DNA of 10,937 bases from an uncultured Collinsella sp. (GTDB taxonomy: Bacteria > Actinomycetota > Coriobacteriia > Coriobacteriales > Coriobacteriaceae), in assembly GCA_900552295.1 (NCBI GenBank), contig URZB01000030.1, positions 1 to 10,937 of the forward strand, given 5' to 3'. Positions within the stretch are counted from its first letter, which is position 1. Each line of letters begins with the position of its first letter. Both the position numbers and the translations under genes were made by a program. Below, one piece after another: positions 4,398-10,937 of the stretch. The notes under the pieces were generated by a model, which had not been told where the DNA came from, did no database searches, and was given only the letters and a program-made list of their open reading frames with translations.

Positions 4398-5753
4398 ATG
4401 TCTGCTATTGATATCGTGCTTGTTGTGATCGCCTTGGTGGCGGTGGGGGTTGCTGTGGCTTGCGCCCTCCAGCTCAAGAGCCTGCGTGCCGAGTTGCGGG
4501 AGCGTGGCGACAGTAGCGCGGAAACGCTGGCAGCACTCGAGCAGGCCAACAACGCGCTCGATGCCCTGAACGTCGCGCTGGCCGAAACTCGCCGCACGGC
4601 CAATGCCATCGCGCAGCAGCAGACGACAGATGCGGCCGTGGAGCAGCAACGTTACCTGACCATCGCACGTGAGTTTTCGCAAGCTGGTGACCGGATGGAT
4701 GACCTGCGCCGCGAGACGGCCCAACAGCTCGGTGCCAACCGCGAGGGTATCGAGCATCGCCTGGACAAGGTGCGCGAAACGGTCGATGCTCAGCTGGGCG
4801 CCATCCGCAAAGACAACAACGTGCAGCTCGATCAAATGCGTGCGACGGTGGACGAGAAGCTCTCCCGCACGCTCAACGACCGACTGTCGGCATCGTTTAA
4901 GCAGGTGAGCGACCAGCTCGAGGCCGTGTACAAGGGCCTGGGCGACATGCAGTCCATCGCCACCGGCGTGGGCGACCTTAAGCGCGTGCTGGGCAATGTG
5001 AAGGCGCGTGGCATTTTGGGCGAGGTGCAGCTGGGCGCAATCCTGGCGGACATCCTTACGCCCGACCAGTATCTGGAAAACGTTGCCACCAAGCCCGGCG
5101 CCTCGGAGCGCGTTGAGTTTGCTGTCAAGCTGCCGGTGGACGAGGGTGATCCCGTGCTGCTGCCGATCGACTCCAAATTCCCGGGCGATGCGTACGAGCA
5201 TCTGCTCGACGCCCAGGAGTCGGGTGACGCTGAGGCCGTCGCCGCAGCGCGCAAGACGCTCGATATGATGGTGAAGCGCGAGGCAAAGGACATCTGCGAA
5301 AAGTATCTGAGCGTGCCCGCGACTACCAACTTTGGCATTATGTTCGTTCCGTTTGAGGGGCTGTACGCCGAGGTCGTCAGCCGCCCCGGGCTTATCGAGA
5401 CCCTGGGCCGCGACTATCACGTCAACGTTGCCGGCCCCAGCACCATGGCGGCCATCCTCAACAGCCTGCAGATGAGCTACCAGACGTTTAGGCTGCAAAA
5501 ACGCACCGACGATGTACTGCGCGTGCTCTCCGCTGTCAAGGCCGAGCTGCCGCGCTATCAAAAGGCGCTGCGCCGCGCCCAGCAGCAGATCGAGACCGCG
5601 GGCAAAACGGTCGAGGGCATCATCACCACGCGCACCAACGTTATGGAGCGCAAGCTCAAGGATATCGACGCGCTGGAAGACGCCGACCAAGCCGATGAGA
5701 TCTTGGGACTCACGCCCGCGGGCCTTCTCGCGGACCAAGAAGACGAGGACTAA
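4398..5753 (+). CDS. rmuC: RmuC-family DNA recombination protein
   Basis: This 451-aa protein matches RmuC in length and layout. An N-terminal membrane anchor (3-25) is followed by a long coiled-coil region (about 26-180) rich in Glu, Gln, Arg and Ala heptads. The C-terminal RmuC domain carries GILGEVQL (205-212), LPIDSKFP (255-262), VPFEGLYAEV (317-326) and AGPSTMAAILNSLQM (345-359). The tail is acidic. The domain is related to PD-(D/E)XK-type nucleases. In E. coli RmuC limits inversion between short inverted repeats, though its biochemistry is poorly defined. ATG 4398 has GGAG only 3 bases away, a short spacing, but the membrane anchor begins immediately and no better start is seen. A terminator follows the stop. 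It suits a neighbourhood with three other DNA-repair genes. The long inverted repeats a few kilobases upstream are the kind of structure RmuC is linked to, but that connection is speculative. Confidence 0.95.
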   Translation: MSAIDIVLVVIALVAVGVAVACALQLKSLRAELRERGDSSAETLAALEQANNALDALNVALAETRRTANAIAQQQTTDAAVEQQRYLTIAREFSQAGDRMDDLRRETAQQLGANREGIEHRLDKVRETVDAQLGAIRKDNNVQLDQMRATVDEKLSRTLNDRLSASFKQVSDQLEAVYKGLGDMQSIATGVGDLKRVLGNVKARGILGEVQLGAILADILTPDQYLENVATKPGASERVEFAVKLPVDEGDPVLLPIDSKFPGDAYEHLLDAQESGDAEAVAAARKTLDMMVKREAKDICEKYLSVPATTNFGIMFVPFEGLYAEVVSRPGLIETLGRDYHVNVAGPSTMAAILNSLQMSYQTFRLQKRTDDVLRVLSAVKAELPRYQKALRRAQQQIETAGKTVEGIITTRTNVMERKLKDIDALEDADQADEILGLTPAGLLADQEDED

Positions 5754-5764
5754 TTGCAACAAGA

Positions 5765-5805
5765 CGGTGGGGCACCGGCACAAACGCGGGCGCCCCACCG
5801 CTTTT
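5765..5805 (+). terminator. Rho-independent terminator after rmuC
   Basis: CGGTGGGGC (5765-5773) pairs perfectly with GCCCCACCG (5792-5800) around an 18-base loop, followed by C and four T (5802-5805). It lies 11 bases after the rmuC stop. The large loop makes it weaker than the other terminators in this window. Confidence 0.8.
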
Positions 5806-5815
5806 CGTATCGCAC

Positions 5816-5846
5816 TTGTCTGGAGTGTGCTCCAATGTGCAACAAT
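5816..5846 (+). promoter_or_regulatory. Candidate promoter with internal dyad for the ABC transporter gene
   Basis: TTGTCT (5816-5821) could be a -35, with AACAAT (5841-5846) preceded by TG as an extended -10. The 19-base spacing is slightly long. A 14-base inverted repeat TGGAG-TGTG-CTCCA (5821-5834) fills the spacer and could be a repressor site. The dyad is certain; the promoter is a guess. Confidence 0.3.
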
Positions 5847-5880
5847 GGCGTTTCTCCCTATCAGACGTGAAAGGAAGCCC

Positions 5881-7683
<1,803 letters not shown>

Positions 7684-7696
7684 GCGTCTCGGACGT

Positions 7697-7727
7697 GGGA
7701 CAATTGTGCCCATAAGTTTATTGTGCC
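7697..7727 (+). promoter_or_regulatory. Dyad and direct repeat upstream of nth
   Basis: ACAATTGT (7700-7707) is a perfect palindrome bordered by GGG and GCCC, giving a near-perfect 15-base dyad. ATTGTGCC occurs twice (7703-7710 and 7720-7727) with a 17-base period. This suggests a regulator site between the ABC transporter and nth, but no convincing -35/-10 pair accompanies it. Confidence 0.3.
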
Positions 7728-7746
7728 GTTGAGCCGAGGAGTCGTT

Positions 7747-8412
7747 ATGCCACGCGAGACCAATGCCGCCAAGCGCGAGCGCGCCATCGAGGTGTGTGAG
7801 CGCCTCAACCGTCGCTATGGCCCGGTCGAGTGCTTTTTGGACCACGAGAATCCCTTCCGCCTGCTGATCGCGGTGCTGCTCTCGGCGCAAACGACCGATG
7901 CGCAGGTCAACAAGGTGACGCCGCGGCTGTTTGCCCAGTGGCCCACGCCCGAGGCCATGGCCGGGGCGAGCGTGGCTGACGTGGCAGACACCATCAAGTC
8001 ACTCGGCTTCTACAAGAGCAAAGCCAAGCATGCCGTCGAGGCCGCGCAGATGATCGTCGCCGACTATGGCGGCGAGGTGCCGGCCGACATGAAGGAACTC
8101 GTGAAGCTGCCGGGCGTGGGACGCAAGACGGCGAACATCGTGCTCAACGTGGGGTATGGCATCGTGGAGGGCATTGCGGTGGACACGCACGTCAACCGCA
8201 TTGCGCACCGCCTGATGCTGAGTCCCAAGACGCATGCAAAGGAGCCGCTCAAGACCGAGCAGGATTTGCTCAAGATTTTGCCGCACGAGTATTGGGAGTC
8301 GGTTAACCATCAGTGGATCACCTTCGGTCGCGAGGTCTGCGACGCCCGCAAACCCAAGTGTGACGAGTGTCCGCTGGCAGATTTGTGCCCCAGCGTGCGC
8401 GTAGCGGGGTAG
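7747..8412 (+). CDS. nth: Endonuclease III (bifunctional DNA glycosylase/AP lyase)
   Basis: This 221-aa protein has the full endonuclease III design. Its helix-hairpin-helix is LPGVGRKTAN (121-130) with catalytic Lys127, and the catalytic Asp is Asp146 in VDTHVNRI. The C-terminal [4Fe-4S] loop has Cys198, 205, 208 and 214 in the expected C-x6-C-x2-C-x5-C pattern. LLSAQTTD (44-51) is the usual substrate-pocket helix. The enzyme removes oxidised pyrimidines such as thymine glycol and nicks the resulting abasic site, starting base-excision repair. ATG 7747 follows GAGGAG (7736-7741) with 5 bases between; a TTG at 7723 is in frame but less likely. Its intact Fe-S loop contrasts with the MutY-like enzyme in the same window, which has lost it. 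Confidence 0.97.
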   Translation: MPRETNAAKRERAIEVCERLNRRYGPVECFLDHENPFRLLIAVLLSAQTTDAQVNKVTPRLFAQWPTPEAMAGASVADVADTIKSLGFYKSKAKHAVEAAQMIVADYGGEVPADMKELVKLPGVGRKTANIVLNVGYGIVEGIAVDTHVNRIAHRLMLSPKTHAKEPLKTEQDLLKILPHEYWESVNHQWITFGREVCDARKPKCDECPLADLCPSVRVAG

Positions 8413-8460
8413 GGCGGAACGCATCTTCGTCTGGCGTTTTTTGCGGGGCTGGGTTTGCCC

Positions 8461-8491
8461 TTGAGCCGGAGTCCTCTCCATGCGCTACCAT
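8461..8491 (+). promoter_or_regulatory. Weak candidate mfd promoter
   Basis: TTGAGC (8461-8466) and TACCAT (8486-8491) lie 19 bases apart and are poor but possible -35/-10 boxes. If used, transcription would start before the hairpin at 8517, making that hairpin part of the mfd leader. If not, mfd is reached by read-through from nth. Confidence 0.22.
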
Positions 8492-8516
8492 GACAGGCAA
8501 TGAAATCCGCCGCATA

Positions 8517-8544
8517 CCCGCCGAGCTTGCCTCGGCGGGCTTTT
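8517..8544 (+). terminator. Terminator or attenuator hairpin between nth and mfd
   Basis: CCCGCCGAG (8517-8525) pairs perfectly with CTCGGCGGG (8531-8539) around the loop CTTGC, followed by C and four T (8541-8544). It lies 105 bases after the nth stop and only 25 bases before the mfd start. It may simply end nth, or act as an attenuator in an mfd leader if the upstream promoter is real. Confidence 0.82.
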
Positions 8545-8569
8545 GGCGTTGCAATGCCGGAGGAACAGC

Positions 8570-10937
8570 ATGCTCATTCACCGAATAGCCGCGCAGCTCT
8601 ACACTGCCGAGGCGCTGCAGACCGTCGAGGCCGGGCTCGATGCCGGCGAGGACGTGACGTTGGCCGTGTCGCAGTCGGGTCGCACGCTTATGGCGGCGGC
8701 CCAGTTTGCGCGCCGTCCGCGCCCCACGGTCTATATCGTGAGCGGCGAGGACGCGGCCGATCGCGCTGCGCGCAGCCTGGCCGCCTACGTGGGCCTGGCG
8801 CATGTGTGCCGTTTCCCCGAGCGCAAGGATTATCCGTGGCGCGAGCAGGCGCCCGACGACGCCGTGGTGGCGCAGCGCTGCGAGGCCTTGGGACGCATCG
8901 TGCGCGGGGACAACTGCATCATGGTTGCCTCGGCCCGTGCGCTGCTGCGTTGCGTGCCGCCGGTCGAGAGCCACTATTGGGAGTCCACGACCTTTGCGGT
9001 GGGCGAGGAGATTCCCTTTGACGAGGTGCCGCAGCGCCTGGTGGGCATGGGCTACACCAATGCCGGTGCCGCCGATGCGCCCGGTCTGTTCCGCGTGCAC
9101 GGTGACACCGTCGAGGTGTTTCCCGCGCAGGAAAAGGCGCCCGTGCGCATTGAGTTTTTCGGCGATGAGATTGACCGCATCCGCCGCATGGTGAGCTCAA
9201 CGGGGCAGACCATCGGTAACGAGGACAGTATCGAGATCTTCCCCTGCCGTGAGCTGGCGCTTACCGACGAGGCCGTCCACAACATGCATGTGGCGCTCTA
9301 TCGCGCCAGCCAGGACGACAGCAAACTGGCGGCGCTGCTCGAGATGGTGGATGCGCGTATCGTCACGCCCGAGCTCGACCGCTTTTTGCCGGTGATGTAC
9401 GGCCAGACCGTAAGCCCGTTGGCGCACGTGAGCGGCAAGGCACTCGTGGTTCTGTCCGAGCCGCGCTCGCTGTTCGACGATTGCCTGCGTGCCTACGAGG
9501 ATATCGAGGCGCGTGCTGGCGAGGCAGGGATTGACCGGCTGGATGGCCTGTATGTACGTGCCCAGCAGCTCGATTTTGGTGCCCAGCAGCGCCTGAACTA
9601 CGTGAGCCTGATCCGTGCCGGCGGCGCGGTGACGGCGGAGCTCAAGATTGAGCAGCCGGCCATTGCGGGCTCGGACAATCGCTTTATGACGCGCATTCAG
9701 GAAGTCGTGGGCAAGCGCTACGCCTGCGTGTTTGCCATCCCCGACCGCGGTGCGCGCGAGTCGATGGAGCTCACCTTTGGCGACGAGGGCATTACCTTTG
9801 AGGAATCGCTGACCGCGGCGCCCGAAAATGTCGGCGCTATCGGCGACCGCGTGCGCGTGGCAGCGGCGGATTCCGCCGACCGTGCCGCACGCCAGGAGGC
9901 CCATGCTTCCATTCGCGAGCGTAAGGCCGACGCGCTCAACGCCCGCTCGCTCGAGGCGGGCGCCGCGCAGGCTGCCGCCGGCGCTGCCGTGCCCACCATC
10001 TCGCGCGGGCGCGTGACCTTTGTTGACGCTGCCCTGCCGCAGGGCGTGGTGGTGCCCGACGCCAATTTGGCCGTGTTCTCGATCGCCGACCTCAATGCCC
10101 GCATGGATGCCAACCGCGCGCGCAGCCGCCGCAAGGTTGACATTACGCAGATCACCTTCCCGTTTAAGCCGGGCGACTACGTGGTGCACGCTACCCACGG
10201 CATCGCGCTCTTTAGCGAGATCGCGCGCCAGGAAGTGGGCGGCAAGGAACGCGACTACTTTTTGCTGGAATATGCCGATGGCGACAAGCTCTACGTGCCG
10301 CTCGAACAGGTCGACCGCATCACGCGCTACGTTGGCCCCGACGGCGACAAGCCGCGCCTGACCAGGCTCAACACCGCCGACTGGACGCGTGCCACCAACA
10401 AGGCGCGCAAGAACGCCAAAAAGCTGGCGTTTGACCTGGTCGACCTGTATACGCGCCGCTCGTCGATTACCGGTATCGCCTGTCCGCCCGATACGCCCGA
10501 GCAGATCGAGATGGAGGAGAGCTTCCCTTACGACGAGACGCGCGACCAGCTGGAGGCCATCGCCGATATCAAGGCCGACATGGAGGCGCCCAAGCCCATG
10601 GACCGCCTGCTGTGCGGCGACGTGGGCTTTGGCAAGACTGAGGTCGCTCTACGCGCGGCGTTTAAGTGCGTGGACTCCGGCCGTCAGGTCATGGTGCTCT
10701 GCCCCACAACCATTCTGGCCCAGCAGCACTACGAGACCTTCTTTGAGCGCTTTGCCCCGTTTGGCCTTGAGGTCGAGGTGCTCAGTCGCTTCCGCACGCC
10801 GGCGCAGCAGAAGCGCGCGCTCAAAGCGTTTGCCGAGGGCACGATCGATGTGCTCATCGGCACGCACCGCCTGCTTTCGGCCGATGTGAACCCCAAGAAC
10901 CTGGGCCTGGTGATTATCGACGAGGAGCAGCGATTTG
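8570..10937 (+). CDS. mfd: Transcription-repair coupling factor Mfd, 5' part (runs off the window)
   Basis: The frame stays open to the right edge (789 codons visible; the family is about 1150 aa). Mfd displaces RNA polymerase stalled at DNA damage and recruits UvrA for nucleotide-excision repair. Seen in order are the UvrB-like N-terminal domains (1 to about 330) with FPERKDYPW (from about 82) and IEFFGD (194-199), and a species-variable third domain. The CarD-like RNA-polymerase interaction domain begins at FKPGDYVVHATHG (532-544). The RecG-like helicase motor has Walker A GDVGFGKTE (683-691), CPTTILAQQH (711-720), GTHRLL (764-769) and the DEEQ box (784-787). An Ala/Arg-rich stretch (about 420-475) lies before the CarD-like domain, and Walker A sits roughly 50 residues later than in E. 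coli. GGAGG (8559-8563) is 6 bases before ATG 8570. The final motor half and the UvrA-binding inhibitory domain are outside the window. Confidence 0.98.
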   Translation, partial: MLIHRIAAQLYTAEALQTVEAGLDAGEDVTLAVSQSGRTLMAAAQFARRPRPTVYIVSGEDAADRAARSLAAYVGLAHVCRFPERKDYPWREQAPDDAVVAQRCEALGRIVRGDNCIMVASARALLRCVPPVESHYWESTTFAVGEEIPFDEVPQRLVGMGYTNAGAADAPGLFRVHGDTVEVFPAQEKAPVRIEFFGDEIDRIRRMVSSTGQTIGNEDSIEIFPCRELALTDEAVHNMHVALYRASQDDSKLAALLEMVDARIVTPELDRFLPVMYGQTVSPLAHVSGKALVVLSEPRSLFDDCLRAYEDIEARAGEAGIDRLDGLYVRAQQLDFGAQQRLNYVSLIRAGGAVTAELKIEQPAIAGSDNRFMTRIQEVVGKRYACVFAIPDRGARESMELTFGDEGITFEESLTAAPENVGAIGDRVRVAAADSADRAARQEAHASIRERKADALNARSLEAGAAQAAAGAAVPTISRGRVTFVDAALPQGVVVPDANLAVFSIADLNARMDANRARSRRKVDITQITFPFKPGDYVVHATHGIALFSEIARQEVGGKERDYFLLEYADGDKLYVPLEQVDRITRYVGPDGDKPRLTRLNTADWTRATNKARKNAKKLAFDLVDLYTRRSSITGIACPPDTPEQIEMEESFPYDETRDQLEAIADIKADMEAPKPMDRLLCGDVGFGKTEVALRAAFKCVDSGRQVMVLCPTTILAQQHYETFFERFAPFGLEVEVLSRFRTPAQQKRALKAFAEGTIDVLIGTHRLLSADVNPKNLGLVIIDEEQRF

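Noticed and set aside
5512..5880. N-terminal extension of the ABC exporter back into rmuC
   Set aside because: It is the out-of-frame reading of the rmuC end and the terminator. A good ribosome site and typical exporter N-terminus support ATG 5881.
9197..10198. Minus-strand open frame of 333 codons and other short frames inside mfd
   Set aside because: The + strand frame from 8570 to the window edge encodes unmistakable Mfd, so these are shadows in high-GC coding DNA.

Overview
The window is a compact, high-GC bacterial region in which every supported gene reads left to right on the + strand. Several things point to an anaerobic, high-GC Gram-positive: strongly G/C-ending codons, purine-rich ribosome binding sites, a rubrerythrin, and actinobacterial-looking protein sequences. 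A gut actinobacterium of the class Coriobacteriia, perhaps Collinsella-like, fits best. That placement is inferred from protein character and memory, not from a search.

Left part (1-2471): the 3' half of a tRNA-Asp(GTC) and its terminator come first, followed by a 323-base non-coding stretch rich in dyads. Next are an Rrf2-family regulator with a cysteine cluster, a MutY-like adenine glycosylase that has lost its Fe-S cluster and C-terminal NUDIX-like domain, and rubrerythrin. The regulator and glycosylase are 21 bases apart and probably form one operon. The theme is oxidative stress: sensing, repair of oxidised bases and peroxide removal.

Middle (2472-4273): two copies of a composite non-coding module flank a four-helix membrane protein of unknown function (2743-3375). 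Each module is a long hairpin with a nearly invariant 36-base centre and stems that differ between copies, followed about 70 bases later by a near-identical GC-rich terminator. A 253-base stretch of lower GC follows, then a small unknown single-span membrane protein (3839-4273).

Right part (4398-10937): rmuC (DNA recombination/nuclease-like), a full-length ABC exporter half-transporter, nth (endonuclease III with an intact Fe-S cluster) and the first 789 codons of mfd (transcription-repair coupling factor), which runs off the right edge. Terminators follow rmuC and lie between nth and mfd.

Taken together the window is a loose DNA-repair neighbourhood (MutY-like, RmuC, Nth, Mfd) with redox-defence genes. 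The most unusual elements are the paired hairpin modules and the atypical MutY-like enzyme. The single most promising undescribed item is the hairpin module: covarying stems around a conserved centre argue for a structured or mobile element rather than chance similarity.
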